Shown: positions 18,403 through 28,277, counted from the stretch's first letter. The stretch: 64,000 nt of DNA from Sporobacter termitidis DSM 10068 (GCF_900130065.1 NZ_FQXV01000002.1:1-64000), one strand, 5' to 3'. Notes: generated by a model from the sequence alone, not told the origin. Program-made: numbers and translations.

Positions 18403-20823
18403 TCACAATCCGAATAAACGCCCTATCTGATATACCGCCATCGACGTCACATACGCCACGAAAAGCTGCCAGGCGGCGGAGAGGGCCGTCCATTTAAGGC
18501 TGTTCATTTCCCGGCAGATCGTGGAAACGGCGGCCACGCAGGGGATATACAATAATATAAATACCAGGTACGCATACGCCGCCAGCGGCGTAAAGCCTGT
18601 CATCGCCGAGGCGACGGCAAGGCCGCCGGCCGTCAGGGAAAAGCCGTAGAGCATGGACAGCGAGGCCACGACGGCCTCCTTGGCGATGAGCCCCGTCAAC
18701 AGCGCCACGGAGGCCTGCCACACGCCGAAGCCCATCGGCCTGAAGACAGGCGCGATAAACGCGCCGATCCCGGCCAGAATCCCGTCGGCGCTATCCGCCA
18801 CCAGCTGCAGGCGGCCGTTGAAATTTCTGAGGAACCAGAGGACGACGCTCATGAGAAATATCAGCGTCCCGGCGCGGACGAGAAAACTCTTGACCCGGTC
18901 CCAGACGTGTACAAGCGCGTTGCCCAGCGTCGGCAGCCTGTAGGGCGGCAGCTCCATCACAAAGGGGGCCGGTTCCCCGGCGAAGATCGTCCGCCTGAAA
19001 AAAATTCCCGAGGCGACGGCCATCGCCATTCCAAGCAGATAAAGCGAAAAGACGACGATTCCCGCCCAGGCGCCGAAGAAGGCCGCAGAGAGGAGCCCGT
19101 AGACGGGGAGCTTGGCCGAGCAGCTCATGAACGGCACCAGCATGATCGTCATCTTCCGATCCTTGTCACTTTCCATGGTGCGCGCGCCCATGACCGCCGG
19201 CACCGAGCAGCCAAAGCCCATGAGCATCGGAATAAACGCCTTGCCTGACAGGCCGAAACGGCGCAGCAGCCGGTCGGTGATGAACGCCGCCCGCGCCATA
19301 TAGCCCGAGTCCTCCAGAAGCGACAGGCAGAAGAATAAAAGCGCGATCTGGGGCAGGAAATTCAAAACACCGCCGACGCCGGCGATGACGCCGTCGGTCA
19401 GAAGGCTTATAAGCCAGGGCGCGGTGCCCATGCCGGCGAGGGCCGTCCTCAGCCAGCCGGAAAAGTTACCGATAATGAACGCCACGCCGTCGGAGAGCGT
19501 CTTGCCCGGCGGCCCGAACGTCAGGGCGAACATCACAAGCATCAGCAGCAGAAAGACGGGCGCGGCGAGAATTCGGTGGGTGACGATTTTGTCGATGCGG
19601 TCGGTCACCGTCTCGGCGCGGCGCGCCGGGCCCTTTCGGACGGCGTCCCTGACCGTCTTTTCTATGTAACGGTAGCGGCTGTCGGCGATCAGCGTCTCCC
19701 GGTCGCCGGGGCCGGAGGCCGCGTATTCGTCCGCCAGATCCTCGATGGCGGCGCGGGCGTCCCCATCCGGGTCCAGGGTCTCCAGGACGACATTGTCGCC
19801 CTCCAAAAGCTTGACGGCGGCCCAGTGGACGGGAATTCCCGCCGCTTCCGCCGGCTGACGGACGAGACGGCCTATGCGGCCGAGGATATCCCGGGTCATA
19901 CCGTCGTAGAGGCCGTCGGGCTCCAGCGTATAACCGCGGCGCGTCTGCCGGTCTGCCGCGCGCAGCAGCGCATCAATATTTTCGCCCGTCTTGGCCGAGA
20001 TGGGCACCACCGGGACGCCGAGCGCTTCCGCCAGACGTGCCGTATCGATGGTATCCCCGTTTTTGCGCGCCTCGTCCATAAAGTTGAGCGCCAGAACCAT
20101 CGGCCGCTCCAACTCAAGAAGCTGCACCGTCAGGTACAGGTTCCGCTCGATATTCGTGGCGTCGACGATATTGATGACGGCGTCCGGGCGGCCGCTGTCC
20201 GCCGTGCCCAGGATGCAGTCTCTGGTGACGATCTCCTCCATGGAGTACGGGGACAGGGAATAGACGCCCGGCAGGTCGATAATTCTGATCTCCCCGCCGC
20301 CCAGCTTCGCCGCGCCCTCCTTTTTCTCCACCGTGACGCCGGGCCAGTTGCCCACAGACTGACTGGACCCGGTGAGGGCGTTATAAAGCGTCGTCTTTCC
20401 GCTGTTGGGATTGCCAACCAGGGCGATCGTCCGCGAGCCGTCGTCCCTGTCGCTTTCATAAGCGGCGGCCCGGACGCCGCGTTCCGCCGCGCGGGCGTAC
20501 CGCATGCGCCGCAGCGTCTCGGGGTCGGGCCGCCTTGTGTCATAGGAAATGCGCGAGGATATCTTATCCCGCCGCCGGGGGGGCAGGTCGCCGAGGACGA
20601 TCTGGGCCGCGTCGTCCCGGCGGAGCGACAGCTCGTACCCCCGGAGCCGGACCTCGATGGGGTCGCCGAAGGGAGCGATCCTCTTGACGGTCACGGCCGT
20701 GCCCGGGGTCAGCCCCATATCAACAAGGCGCCGCTTGACGGCGCCCGACTGATTCCCCACGGAAAGTATGATTCCGGTCTGGCCCGGATAAAGCCCCTGA
20801 AGCGTTTTCTCCGCCGCTGTCAT
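18403..20823 (-). CDS. feoB: Ferrous iron transporter, FeoA-FeoB fusion
   Basis: The protein has 806 residues. Residues 1-80 are a FeoA-type SH3-like domain (LYPGQTGIILSVGNQSG, RRLVDMGLTPGT), normally a separate small protein. A G-domain follows with P-loop GNPNSGKT at 137-144 and DLPGVYSLSPYS, then a helical linker and a C-terminal membrane domain of about ten segments with two Gate motifs, including CSVPAVMGAR and SCSAKLPVY. It imports Fe2+, which suits an anaerobe that makes iron-sulphur enzymes. It is the last gene of a degV-ychF-DUF1624-feoB run on the minus strand, 26 bases after DUF1624. No Fur box was identified. Confidence 0.95.
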   Translation of the reverse strand: MTAAEKTLQGLYPGQTGIILSVGNQSGAVKRRLVDMGLTPGTAVTVKRIAPFGDPIEVRLRGYELSLRRDDAAQIVLGDLPPRRRDKISSRISYDTRRPDPETLRRMRYARAAERGVRAAAYESDRDDGSRTIALVGNPNSGKTTLYNALTGSSQSVGNWPGVTVEKKEGAAKLGGGEIRIIDLPGVYSLSPYSMEEIVTRDCILGTADSGRPDAVINIVDATNIERNLYLTVQLLELERPMVLALNFMDEARKNGDTIDTARLAEALGVPVVPISAKTGENIDALLRAADRQTRRGYTLEPDGLYDGMTRDILGRIGRLVRQPAEAAGIPVHWAAVKLLEGDNVVLETLDPDGDARAAIEDLADEYAASGPGDRETLIADSRYRYIEKTVRDAVRKGPARRAETVTDRIDKIVTHRILAAPVFLLLMLVMFALTFGPPGKTLSDGVAFIIGNFSGWLRTALAGMGTAPWLISLLTDGVIAGVGGVLNFLPQIALLFFCLSLLEDSGYMARAAFITDRLLRRFGLSGKAFIPMLMGFGCSVPAVMGARTMESDKDRKMTIMLVPFMSCSAKLPVYGLLSAAFFGAWAGIVVFSLYLLGMAMAVASGIFFRRTIFAGEPAPFVMELPPYRLPTLGNALVHVWDRVKSFLVRAGTLIFLMSVVLWFLRNFNGRLQLVADSADGILAGIGAFIAPVFRPMGFGVWQASVALLTGLIAKEAVVASLSMLYGFSLTAGGLAVASAMTGFTPLAAYAYLVFILLYIPCVAAVSTICREMNSLKWTALSAAWQLFVAYVTSMAVYQIGRLFGL

Positions 20824-20849
20824 AGAACCGCCCCTTCAGCGATCCCACG

Positions 20850-21575
20850 CTACCCCTTCAGATAAAGAATCCCCATGATGACGCCGTACAGGACCGGCTG
20901 GTGCAGCACATAGATGAGCAGCGATTTTTTGCCCACCGCCGGCAGAAAGGCGATCTTTTTTTCATAAAACCACTCGGGCAGCTTCCGCTCCGCAACGTAA
21001 ACGCCGGCCCATGTCCCCAGGAGGAAAACGAAGAGCCAGGGGAAGATCGGGAAATAATCGGCGCTGAAGAAGCCCCACTGGTACCACCCGAGCATCCACA
21101 GGAACGACGCGTCGATTTTGATATAGCCTGTGGCCAGCGCCGTGCCCACGAGCAGAACAATATAAACGACAGGTGCAACGATCCGCGGAATAGCATCCCA
21201 AGCCCTGCGCGTCAGCCCGTAAAAGATCATGCAGAATCCCAAAAGGTGCAGGACGCCGAACCGAATGGGTTCATCGATAAACGGCAGCGACGTCACAATG
21301 GTAAAGCCGATGGCAATGGCGAACACCTTAATGCCGCGTTTGACATTGCTCCTTGAAAACTGCGAGGACACGCCGGAAAGAAAAATGAAGAGCCCGGCGA
21401 AAACATAATGCAGAAAATTGAAGACCGGATTCGAGAAAAACCAGGACGGCGCGCCCATAAATACCACCAAATCATACATCAGGTGGTCAAAGACCATGAG
21501 TATAACGGAAAGGCCGCGCAGCGCGTCGATGATATCGATGCGTTTTCTCGCCGGGGTCTGTTCCACAGGCGTCAT
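20850..21575 (-). CDS. DUF1624 / HGSNAT-like integral membrane protein
   Basis: This 241-residue protein has about seven hydrophobic segments. The N-terminal RIDIIDALRGLSVILMVFDHLMYDL matches the DUF1624 (heparan-alpha-glucosaminide N-acetyltransferase catalytic) family, which includes predicted membrane acyltransferases. RGLSV with a following histidine is the conserved feature. Substrate unknown. Its start overlaps the ychF stop codon by four bases (ATGA), implying coupled translation. Confidence 0.8.
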   Translation of the reverse strand: MTPVEQTPARKRIDIIDALRGLSVILMVFDHLMYDLVVFMGAPSWFFSNPVFNFLHYVFAGLFIFLSGVSSQFSRSNVKRGIKVFAIAIGFTIVTSLPFIDEPIRFGVLHLLGFCMIFYGLTRRAWDAIPRIVAPVVYIVLLVGTALATGYIKIDASFLWMLGWYQWGFFSADYFPIFPWLFVFLLGTWAGVYVAERKLPEWFYEKKIAFLPAVGKKSLLIYVLHQPVLYGVIMGILYLKG

Positions 21576-22669
21576 ACGTTGAATCTGTAGGTGACGACGT
21601 CGCCGTCCTTCATGACGTACTCCTTGCCCTCGGAGCGGATGAGGCCGCGCTCCCGCGCCACGGCCATGGTGCCGCAGGCTTTCAGATCGTCAAAGGCCAC
21701 GACCTCGGCCCGGATAAAGCCGCGCTCAAAGTCGGAGTGGATTTTCCCCGCCGCCTGCGGGGCCTTGGTGCCTCTTCTGATCGTCCAGGCCCGGACCTCG
21801 TCCGATCCCGCCGTCAGGAAGGAGATGAGGCCGAGAAGGCTGTAGGAGCACTTGATGAGCCTGTCCAGGCCCGACTCCCTGATGCCCAGCTCCTCCAGGA
21901 AGAGCTGCTTGTCCTCGTCGGGAAGCTCCGCGATCTCCTGCTCCGTTTTGGCGCAGATGGGCAGCACCTGGGACTCCTCGCCGTCGGCGTACGTTTTGAC
22001 GGTTTGATAATAGGCATTTTTCTCATAGCCCGCGGCAAAGCTCTTTTCGTCCATGTTGGCCGCGTAAATGACCGGCTTGAGGGAGAGCAGCTCCGAGGTG
22101 GCGATGAGTTCCATATCCTCCGGCGCGCCGTCGTAGCTGCGGGCGGCTTTGCCGTCGTTCAAATGGGCCAGGAGGCCTTCGAATACCTCCGCCTCGTGCA
22201 GGAACTTTTTGTCGCCGCCCTTGCCGGCCTTTTTGGCCTTGTCGATGCGCCGCTCCACCATCTCCATATCGGCCATGATAAGCTCGATATTGATGATCTC
22301 GATGTCCCGGAGCGGATCGGCGCCGCCCTCCACATGCACCACGTCCGCGTCGTCAAAGCAGCGGACCACGTGCACGACGGCGTCGGTGGCGCGGATGTTC
22401 GACAAAAACTTGTTGCCGAGCCCCTCGCCCTTGGAGGCGCCGCGGACAAGCCCCGCGATGTCAACAAATTCTATCACGGCCGGGGTGTATTTTTTTGGCG
22501 AATACAGGTCCCGGAGAAAATCCAGCCGCTCGTCGGGCACGGCAACGACGCCCACATTGGGGTCGATGGTGCAGAAGGGGTAATTTGCGCTTTCCGCGCC
22601 GGCGTTTGTGATGGCGTTAAACAAGGTGGACTTGCCCACATTGGGCAGTCCGACGATGCCGAGTTTCAT
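21572..22669 (-). CDS. ychF: Redox-responsive ATPase YchF
   Basis: This 365-residue OBG-family nucleotidase has G1 motif GLPNVGKST at residues 6-14, DIAGLVRGASKGEGLGN (G3), and a C-terminal TGS domain ending YVMKDGDVVTYRFNV. YchF prefers ATP and binds ribosomes. It begins 17 bases after degV ends. Confidence 0.96.
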   Translation of the reverse strand: MKLGIVGLPNVGKSTLFNAITNAGAESANYPFCTIDPNVGVVAVPDERLDFLRDLYSPKKYTPAVIEFVDIAGLVRGASKGEGLGNKFLSNIRATDAVVHVVRCFDDADVVHVEGGADPLRDIEIINIELIMADMEMVERRIDKAKKAGKGGDKKFLHEAEVFEGLLAHLNDGKAARSYDGAPEDMELIATSELLSLKPVIYAANMDEKSFAAGYEKNAYYQTVKTYADGEESQVLPICAKTEQEIAELPDEDKQLFLEELGIRESGLDRLIKCSYSLLGLISFLTAGSDEVRAWTIRRGTKAPQAAGKIHSDFERGFIRAEVVAFDDLKACGTMAVARERGLIRSEGKEYVMKDGDVVTYRFNV

Positions 22670-22686
22670 TGGTACATTCCTCTCTT

Positions 22687-23532
22687 CTATTCTTTTGCAC
22701 GCGCTATATAAGCGATACCGGCGGCGCCGGGGCCGACGTGCGTCCCAACGGTGATGCCGATGTCCATCTCATGATAATTCGCGATGTGAAACTGCGCCGT
22801 CAGGTAATCCGCCGTTTCCCGGAGGGCCTGAGGGGCGTTCGTGTGTCCGAATACGACCGTATGCGCCGTATCCGGCGGGTCCAGCGTCATCCGGTCGGCA
22901 ATAAAATTCAGCCCGGCCCTGAGGCCGCGCGTTTTGCCCACCGATACCACCAGCCCGTCGGTGATGGCGATGATCGGGTTGATGCCCAAAAGCCCGCCCA
23001 CAAAGGCGGTCGTCGTCGAGATGCGCCCGCTCATGCGGAGATATTTCAGCGTGTCGACGGCGGCCAGCAGACGTACCCGCTTTACAAGGCCGCTGATGCT
23101 TTCCGCGATCTCGGCGGCGCTTTTCCCCTCATCCCGGAACCGGATGGCCTCGAAGACGAGGAGTGCCAGCTCGAAGGTGGCCGTCAGCGAATCGATGACG
23201 TGGATTTTTTCTTCGCTGACAAGCCCCCGCGCCACCTCGGCGGACTGGCAGGTGCCCGACAGCTTTGAGGAGATAAAAATCCCGACGATCTCGTCGCCCG
23301 CGTCGATATACCGCTGAAACAGGGGCGTGAATTCGCCGGGCGGAATCTGGGAGGTCGTCGGCAGCGTCTCCGCGACGGCCAGCTTTTCAAAGAAATCCTT
23401 TTTCGTCAGATCGATGCCGTCCTTATAAGCTTCGCTCCCGAAGAACACGGTCAGCGGGACGACAGTCACATTCAGGCGCGCGGCGTCCTCCTGCGTGATG
23501 TCGCTGGTGCTGTCCGTGATAATTCTAACCAT
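22687..23532 (-). CDS. DegV-family fatty acid-binding protein
   Basis: This 281-residue protein begins VRIITDSTSDITQEDAARLNV and contains TTSQIPPGEF and RMSGRISTTTAFVGGLLGI, diagnostic of DegV/FakB proteins. Members bind a fatty acid and can present it to a FakA kinase for phospholipid synthesis. No fakA is visible here, so the partner must be elsewhere. It heads the degV-ychF-DUF1624-feoB run; ATG at 23532 has an AAAGGAG ribosome site. Confidence 0.92.
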   Translation of the reverse strand: MVRIITDSTSDITQEDAARLNVTVVPLTVFFGSEAYKDGIDLTKKDFFEKLAVAETLPTTSQIPPGEFTPLFQRYIDAGDEIVGIFISSKLSGTCQSAEVARGLVSEEKIHVIDSLTATFELALLVFEAIRFRDEGKSAAEIAESISGLVKRVRLLAAVDTLKYLRMSGRISTTTAFVGGLLGINPIIAITDGLVVSVGKTRGLRAGLNFIADRMTLDPPDTAHTVVFGHTNAPQALRETADYLTAQFHIANYHEMDIGITVGTHVGPGAAGIAYIARAKE

Positions 23533-23608
23533 TTCTTTCTCCTTTCAATGGGATAAAAGGAACAGTAACTCAAGACATTATATGATTCTCCCGATGAAAC
23601 GCAGAATG

Positions 23609-23637
23609 ATTATACGTCATTTAACGTACAGGAGCAA
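23609..23637 (-). promoter_or_regulatory. Sigma-A type promoter of the degV operon
   Basis: On the minus strand TTGCTC (23632-23637), 17-base spacer, TATAAT (23609-23614). It lies about 75 bases upstream of the degV start. Confidence 0.65.
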
Positions 23638-23690
23638 ATATTTTGTTCATTCGCCGCTTAAATCCCGGTCAAAACTGTCGAATCGGACAT

Positions 23691-23722
23691 AAAAAATGCC
23701 TCCGGAGCCCGGCTCCGGAGGC
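23691..23722 (-). terminator. Terminator of the dusB-sigma-antisigma operon
   Basis: A perfect 12-bp stem (gcctccggagcc / ggctccggaggc) is followed on the minus strand by ATTTTTTA. It lies 16 bases after the anti-sigma stop codon. Confidence 0.9.
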
Positions 23723-23738
23723 GTTTATAAAGCTGATT

Positions 23739-24638
23739 TTATGACGCCGGGGTGTAGACGACCAGCGCCGTCGTCGCGTCCCCGCTGCCCAGGACGGCCT
23801 CGTACTTCTCGCTGATGAGCTGCTCCGCCGTCTGGACGGATACCTCGATGTTAAAGGTGCCGTCGCCGTTATCCGTCTGCTGCTCCGCCTGCAAAATGTC
23901 CGGCAGCTGCCCTTTGATGGTGATGACGGCGTAGTATTTTTCCAGTTTTACCGTATCCGCTTCCGTACTTTGAACAGCGCCCAGCATCAAATGCGGCTCG
24001 ATACTCGGCTCCGGGCTTGCCGTCGTGCTTCCCGCAGTACCGGCGGCGGTGGCTGTCGCCGTACCCGTGCTCTTTTCAGCCGACCCGGCGGCTGTCTGGG
24101 TCGGGGAGGCCGCGCTCCCCTCAGTGTCCTGCGTCGATTCTGCGCCATAGTCGTCTGTGGCGTCCGCCTGACCCGCCGGGGCAATCTTCATTTGCGCGTA
24201 CTGGTCCTCACCGGCGTCGGACAACGCCGGCGGGGATACGGCTGCCGCCTCCGGCGCGGCCGCGTTGGGCGCCGCCCCTGAGGAGCCTGAAAAGCCAAAC
24301 AGTTGTGGCTTGACGATAAATACCAGCGCCAGGCATGCCGCTGCCGCGACAAAACTGATGATGACCGGCATAATGGTTTTCCGGGTCCTGCGGCCCGATT
24401 CAGCCGCGGCGCCCTCCGGCAGCGCCATAATGCGCGCCATGACGAGGCCGGCAAGCTCCTCGGGAGGCTCTTCCATAGCTTCTTCCGCCGCTTCGGAAAT
24501 GCTCCTGTAGGCGGACAGGAGCGCCTGGCACTCCGGGCACTCTGCAAGATGCCGCTCCAGTCCCGCTTTCTCCCCGTCGGCCAGCTCGCCGTCGGCAAAG
24601 CCGCTGATCAGGTCCATGTATTTTTTACACTCAGCCAC
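23739..24638 (-). CDS. Membrane anti-sigma factor with zinc-finger-like N-terminus
   Basis: This 299-residue protein starts at GTG 24638, chosen because AAGGAGGTGGAGGAGC precedes it and the start overlaps the sigma-factor stop codon. Residues 1-45 form an anti-sigma zinc-binding domain (CKKYMDLISGFADGELADG and HLAECPECQ: His-x3-Cys-x2-Cys). A membrane helix follows near 95-115 (IMPVIISFVAAAACLALVFIV), then a Ser/Thr/Ala-rich linker and a C-terminal domain of about 80 residues (LMLGAVQ...YAVITIKGQLPDILQ). It should hold the cognate sigma factor at the membrane until an envelope signal acts. The outer domain is not one I can name. Confidence 0.88.
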   Translation of the reverse strand: MAECKKYMDLISGFADGELADGEKAGLERHLAECPECQALLSAYRSISEAAEEAMEEPPEELAGLVMARIMALPEGAAAESGRRTRKTIMPVIISFVAAAACLALVFIVKPQLFGFSGSSGAAPNAAAPEAAAVSPPALSDAGEDQYAQMKIAPAGQADATDDYGAESTQDTEGSAASPTQTAAGSAEKSTGTATATAAGTAGSTTASPEPSIEPHLMLGAVQSTEADTVKLEKYYAVITIKGQLPDILQAEQQTDNGDGTFNIEVSVQTAEQLISEKYEAVLGSGDATTALVVYTPAS

Positions 24639-25254
24639 GCTCCTCCACCTCCTTACTATCCTTATGACGGCTGTTACCATAAAAAGTTCCGTACTGGCTC
24701 AGGAGCGCGGCGAGGTTCATCCGCGCGCGCGACAGGCGGGACTTCACGGTACCCTCGCTGATGTTGAGCGTGATAGCAATGTCCTCGTAGCTCATGCCCG
24801 TTACCTCGCGCATCACGAGGATTTCCCTGTGCTTCGGCGGCAACGCTTGGATACCCTTTGACACCGCCGCGCGGAGCTCCCGCTTTTCCGAGGCAACCTC
24901 CGGCGCGTAACGCAGATCCGGGACCTCCATGTCGGCATATTCTCCGTCGTCGTTAACATAAGTCAGTGACGTGGTGTCTGTCCTCTGCTTTTTCCGGCTG
25001 AAATCGATGCAGAGGTTATAGACAAGCCTGTACAGCCAGACGGAAAACCGGCTGTCGCCCCTGAAGCTTTTGAGCCCCGTATAGGCCTTGATGAACGATT
25101 CCTGGGCGATGTCCAGCGCGTCGTTTTCGTTGCCGGTCATCTTCAGCGCCAGATTGTATACCTTTTTCTGATTGTCCAGTACGAGCGCCTCAAAGGCCGA
25201 CCTGTCGCCGCCGCGTACTCTGTCGATAATTTCCAGTTCTTCCGCTGCTGTCAT
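24631..25254 (-). CDS. ECF sigma factor (SigW-like)
   Basis: This 207-residue sigma-70 family protein has region 2 (AFEALVLDNQKKVYNLALKMTGNENDALDIAQESFIKAY, about 20-60) and region 4 (ALPPKHREILVMREVTGMSYEDIA, then GTVKSRLSRAR, about 140-185). It resembles the SigW/RpoE group that controls envelope or stress regulons. The next gene is its anti-sigma factor, overlapping by eight bases. The ribosome site overlaps the dusB stop codon. Confidence 0.93.
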   Translation of the reverse strand: MTAAEELEIIDRVRGGDRSAFEALVLDNQKKVYNLALKMTGNENDALDIAQESFIKAYTGLKSFRGDSRFSVWLYRLVYNLCIDFSRKKQRTDTTSLTYVNDDGEYADMEVPDLRYAPEVASEKRELRAAVSKGIQALPPKHREILVMREVTGMSYEDIAITLNISEGTVKSRLSRARMNLAALLSQYGTFYGNSRHKDSKEVEERG

Positions 25255-25258
25255 ACAG

Positions 25259-26236
25259 TCACCTCAGCTCTCTTTTTATGGTGTCGCTGACCTTGCAGAT
25301 ATCGGCCATCGTCTCGATCTTCGATATTTTTTCCCTGAAAAAGCCTGCGTGGGGCACGCCCCGCAGGTACCAGGCAAAATGTTTTCTGGCCTCGAGGCAC
25401 GCAATGCGTTCGCCTTTGAATTCCTTTGCCAGCTCGAATTGCCGCACCGCCGTATCGACCCGGGCGCTGAGCGGCGGGAGCGGGGGGACTGGCTTTCCCT
25501 CCAGCGCGGCCCGCGCCTGCTCGAATATCCAGGGATTCCCGAAGGCGCCGCGGCCGATCATCACCATGTCGGCACCGGTATATTTAAGTATCCTGACGGC
25601 GTCCTCCGCCGTGAAGACGTCGCCGTTGGCGAGAACGGGGATCGAAACGTTTTTCTTGACCTCCCGGATGATATCCCAGTCCGCCGTGCCGGCGTACATC
25701 TGCACGCGCGTCCGCCCGTGGACGGCGACGGCGGCGGCGCCCGAGGCCTCGGCCATCTGCGCAAACTCCACGGCGTTGACCTTGCCCTTGTCCCAGCCCT
25801 TTCGAATCTTCACCGTCACCGGGGAGTCGACGCTCTCCTTCACCCGGGCGATGATTTTCATCGCCTTGTCAGGGTCCAGCATCAGGGCGCTGCCATCGCC
25901 GGCCTTCACGATCTTCCCCACGGGGCAGCCCATATTGATGTCGATGATATCGGCCCCGGAAATCTCTTGTGCCAGCGCGGCGGCCTGTCCCATGCAATCG
26001 GCGTCGCTGCCGAAAATCTGGGCGGCGGCCGGGTGCTCGCGGGCCCCCAGGCGGAGGAGGGCGCGCGTTTTCGAGTCCTGGTAGACGAGCGCCTTGGCGC
26101 TCACCATTTCCGTATATGTCAGCGCCGCGCCGAAGGAACGGCAGATCTCCCGGAAGGCCAGATCACACACGCCGGCCATCGGCGCCAGCGCCAGTCTGGA
26201 ATCGATCTGAATATTTCCGATCTGCAACACCCTCAC
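25259..26236 (-). CDS. dusB: tRNA-dihydrouridine synthase B
   Basis: This 325-residue FMN enzyme reduces uridines in the tRNA D-loop. The TIM barrel begins [15 protein letters not shown], the catalytic cysteine is Cys104 in [18 protein letters not shown], and [11 protein letters not shown] and [11 protein letters not shown] follow. It is the first gene of a unit with the sigma and anti-sigma genes, four bases before the sigma start. Confidence 0.95.
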   Translation of the reverse strand: MRVLQIGNIQIDSRLALAPMAGVCDLAFREICRSFGAALTYTEMVSAKALVYQDSKTRALLRLGAREHPAAAQIFGSDADCMGQAAALAQEISGADIIDINMGCPVGKIVKAGDGSALMLDPDKAMKIIARVKESVDSPVTVKIRKGWDKGKVNAVEFAQMAEASGAAAVAVHGRTRVQMYAGTADWDIIREVKKNVSIPVLANGDVFTAEDAVRILKYTGADMVMIGRGAFGNPWIFEQARAALEGKPVPPLPPLSARVDTAVRQFELAKEFKGERIACLEARKHFAWYLRGVPHAGFFREKISKIETMADICKVSDTIKRELR

Positions 26237-26306
26237 CCCCGCGCGTTCTTTTTTAATGATACAAGCAGCAGGTTTATTGTATTCAAAACAGGGCGGAAAG
26301 TCAATC

Positions 26307-26341
26307 GCCGCGGCGCTGTCCCCATCGGGGCGCGCCGCGGC
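26307..26341. other. Nested GC hairpin between dusB and the next gene
   Basis: A 10-bp stem (gccgcggcgc / gcgccgcggc) encloses a second small stem (cccc/gggg). There is no T-run on either side within a few bases. It lies after the stop codon of the minus-strand gene at 26365 and could stabilise or end that transcript. Confidence 0.5.
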
Positions 26342-26364
26342 AGCTGCCGGCGTTTTATATAATT

Positions 26365-26763
26365 TCAGTCGGCCACAATCTCCAATTCACGTATTTTGAT
26401 GCTGTTTTTATAGACTTTTATGAGATACAGCACATTGCCCTCAATGGGTCCGAAGGAAAATTGTCCCTCCTCATCCGTGAATTGCCTGTCGATGAGCTTT
26501 TTGTCCTGCCCCGACCGGAACAGTAGCACGAGCGCGTTCTCCACGGCCGTTCCGCCTTTGTCCCGCACCGTCCCGCAGACGGCCGCGGCTTTTTCCTGTT
26601 CGACCTTTACCGTTGTCTCAATATGCTCGCCCTCGGCGGGTTTTATATAAAATTTTGCAACCGAGCTCAACCTTTTCAACTCCCTTGTCTGGCGCTTGCG
26701 TTGTCTGAGATATACTATTGCCGGGACGGGCTTTCCGTGCTTGACATTCCATGAAGAATTCAT
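26365..26763 (-). CDS. Small carboxypeptidase-regulatory-like (transthyretin-fold) domain protein
   Basis: The frame gives up to 132 residues. From about residue 50 on it reads as a beta-sandwich regulatory-like domain ([24 protein letters not shown], then [24 protein letters not shown]). No signal peptide is seen. The start is uncertain: ATG at 26763 has no ribosome site and lies on the proS promoter, while a TTG near 26672 ([11 protein letters not shown]) follows GGGAGTTGAAAAGG and looks better. Function unknown. Confidence 0.6.
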   Translation of the reverse strand: MNSSWNVKHGKPVPAIVYLRQRKRQTRELKRLSSVAKFYIKPAEGEHIETTVKVEQEKAAAVCGTVRDKGGTAVENALVLLFRSGQDKKLIDRQFTDEEGQFSFGPIEGNVLYLIKVYKNSIKIRELEIVAD

Positions 26764-26769
26764 TACACT
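26741..26769 (+). promoter_or_regulatory. Sigma-A type promoter of proS
   Basis: TTGACA (26741-26746), 17-base spacer, TACACT (26764-26769). It is about 72 bases upstream of the proS start. Confidence 0.65.
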
Positions 26770-26789
26770 GACTAGTACGCTGAAATATC

Positions 26790-26818
26790 ATATTCCCCCG
26801 CCGAAGGCGGGGGAATAT
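26790..26818 (+). promoter_or_regulatory. 13-bp hairpin in the proS leader
   Basis: A perfect 13-bp stem (atattcccccgcc / ggcgggggaatat) with a 3-base loop sits between the promoter and the ribosome site (aggaaaaggag near 26821-26831). On the minus strand the loop reads as a C(UUCG)G tetraloop. No T-run follows, so it is not a simple terminator; it may affect initiation or mRNA stability. There is no T-box. Confidence 0.6.
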
Positions 26819-26840
26819 ACAAGGAAAAGGAGTTTTTTCG

Positions 26841-28277
26841 ATGGCAAAGGATAAGAAGGTCGAGCAGATCACCGATATGGACGTTGATTTTGCCCAATGG
26901 TTTACAGACGTCGTGACAAAGGCGGAGCTTATAGACTACTCCGGCGTCAAGGGCTTCTTTATCCTGCGACCGTATGCCTACGCCATCTGGGAAAACATCC
27001 AATCAATTCTGGACACGCGCTTTAAGGAGCTCGGGCACGAAAACGTCTCTATGCCCGTTTTGATCCCCGAAAGCCTCTTGCAGAAGGAAAAGGATCACGT
27101 GGAGGGCTTTGCCCCGGAGGTCGCCTGGGTCACCCACGGCGGCGCCGAGGAGCTCGCCGAGCGGCTTTGCGTCCGCCCCACGTCCGAGACGCTTTTCTGC
27201 GACCATTGGAGTCATGTCCTGCGTTCCTGGCGCGACCTGCCGATGCTGTACAACCAGTGGTGCAGCGTCCTGCGCTGGGAGAAGACGACGCGCCCGTTCC
27301 TCCGGGGCCGCGAGTTCCACTGGCAGGAGGGGCATACCCTCCACGCCACGCCCGAAGAGGCGGAAGCCGAGACGCAGCAGATGCTGAACGTCTATGCCGA
27401 TTTCTGCGAAAACAGCCTCGCCATGCCCGTCATCAAGGGGCAGAAAACGGAAAAGGAGAAGTTTGCCGGCGCCGTGGACACCTACACCGTCGAATGCATG
27501 ATGCACGACAAAAAGGCGTTGCAGGGCGGCACCTCCCACTATTTCGGAGACGGCTTCGCAAGAGCCTTCGGCATCCAGTTCGCCGATAAGGAAAACAAGC
27601 TTGCCTACCCGCACCAGACCTCCTGGGGCATGTCCACGCGCATCATCGGCGGCCTCATCATGACCCACGGCGACAATTCCGGCCTCGTCCTTCCCCCGAG
27701 GATTGCCCCGATCCAGGTCATGGTGATCCCCGTCGCCATGCACAAGGAGGGCGTTCTGGATAAAGCCGCCGAGCTTGTATCGCGCCTGAAGGCGGCCGGC
27801 ATCCGCGTCAAAAGCGACGTGTCCGACCAGAGCCCGGGCTGGAAATTTGCCGAATATGAAATGAAGGGCGTTCCCCTGCGGCTGGAGATCGGGCCGAAGG
27901 ACATTGAAAACGGCCAGTGCGTGGCCGTCCGGCGCGACAGCGGGGAAAAGATCACGGTGGCCCTCGCCGAGCTTGAAACGAGGATTCCGGCGCTTCTGGG
28001 CGACGTTCATCGGGGGCTTTATGAAAAGGCGAAGAAAAATCTCATCGACAACACGCGCCCGGCAAAAACGCTGGAGGAAGCCCGGACCATCGTGGCCGAA
28101 AAGGGCGGTTTTGTGAAAACCATGTGGTGCGGCGACCTGGCCTGCGAGCTGAAAATGAAAGAGGATGCCGGCGTCTCATCCCGCTGCATGCCCTTTGAAC
28201 AGGAGCATGTTGCCGATACCTGCGTCTGCTGCGGGAAACCCGCCAAAAAGATGGTCATTTGGGGCGTGGCGTACTGA
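26841..28277 (+). CDS. proS: Prolyl-tRNA synthetase, archaeal/eukaryotic-like type
   Basis: This 478-residue class II synthetase charges tRNA-Pro. It lacks the editing insertion of the bacterial type and carries the C-terminal zinc-like extension of the archaeal-type enzyme, with CELK, SRCMPF and CVCCGK cysteines and the characteristic final Tyr (WGVAY). Motifs include [12 protein letters not shown] near residue 113 and [22 protein letters not shown] near 146-168. The form is common in Clostridia. ATG at 26841 has a good ribosome site. Confidence 0.96.
   Translation: MAKDKKVEQITDMDVDFAQWFTDVVTKAELIDYSGVKGFFILRPYAYAIWENIQSILDTRFKELGHENVSMPVLIPESLLQKEKDHVEGFAPEVAWVTHGGAEELAERLCVRPTSETLFCDHWSHVLRSWRDLPMLYNQWCSVLRWEKTTRPFLRGREFHWQEGHTLHATPEEAEAETQQMLNVYADFCENSLAMPVIKGQKTEKEKFAGAVDTYTVECMMHDKKALQGGTSHYFGDGFARAFGIQFADKENKLAYPHQTSWGMSTRIIGGLIMTHGDNSGLVLPPRIAPIQVMVIPVAMHKEGVLDKAAELVSRLKAAGIRVKSDVSDQSPGWKFAEYEMKGVPLRLEIGPKDIENGQCVAVRRDSGEKITVALAELETRIPALLGDVHRGLYEKAKKNLIDNTRPAKTLEEARTIVAEKGGFVKTMWCGDLACELKMKEDAGVSSRCMPFEQEHVADTCVCCGKPAKKMVIWGVAY

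Noticed and set aside
26770-26840. T-box riboswitch before proS
   Set aside because: No T-box bulge sequence, no specifier loop and no antiterminator; the leader is only about 65 bases.
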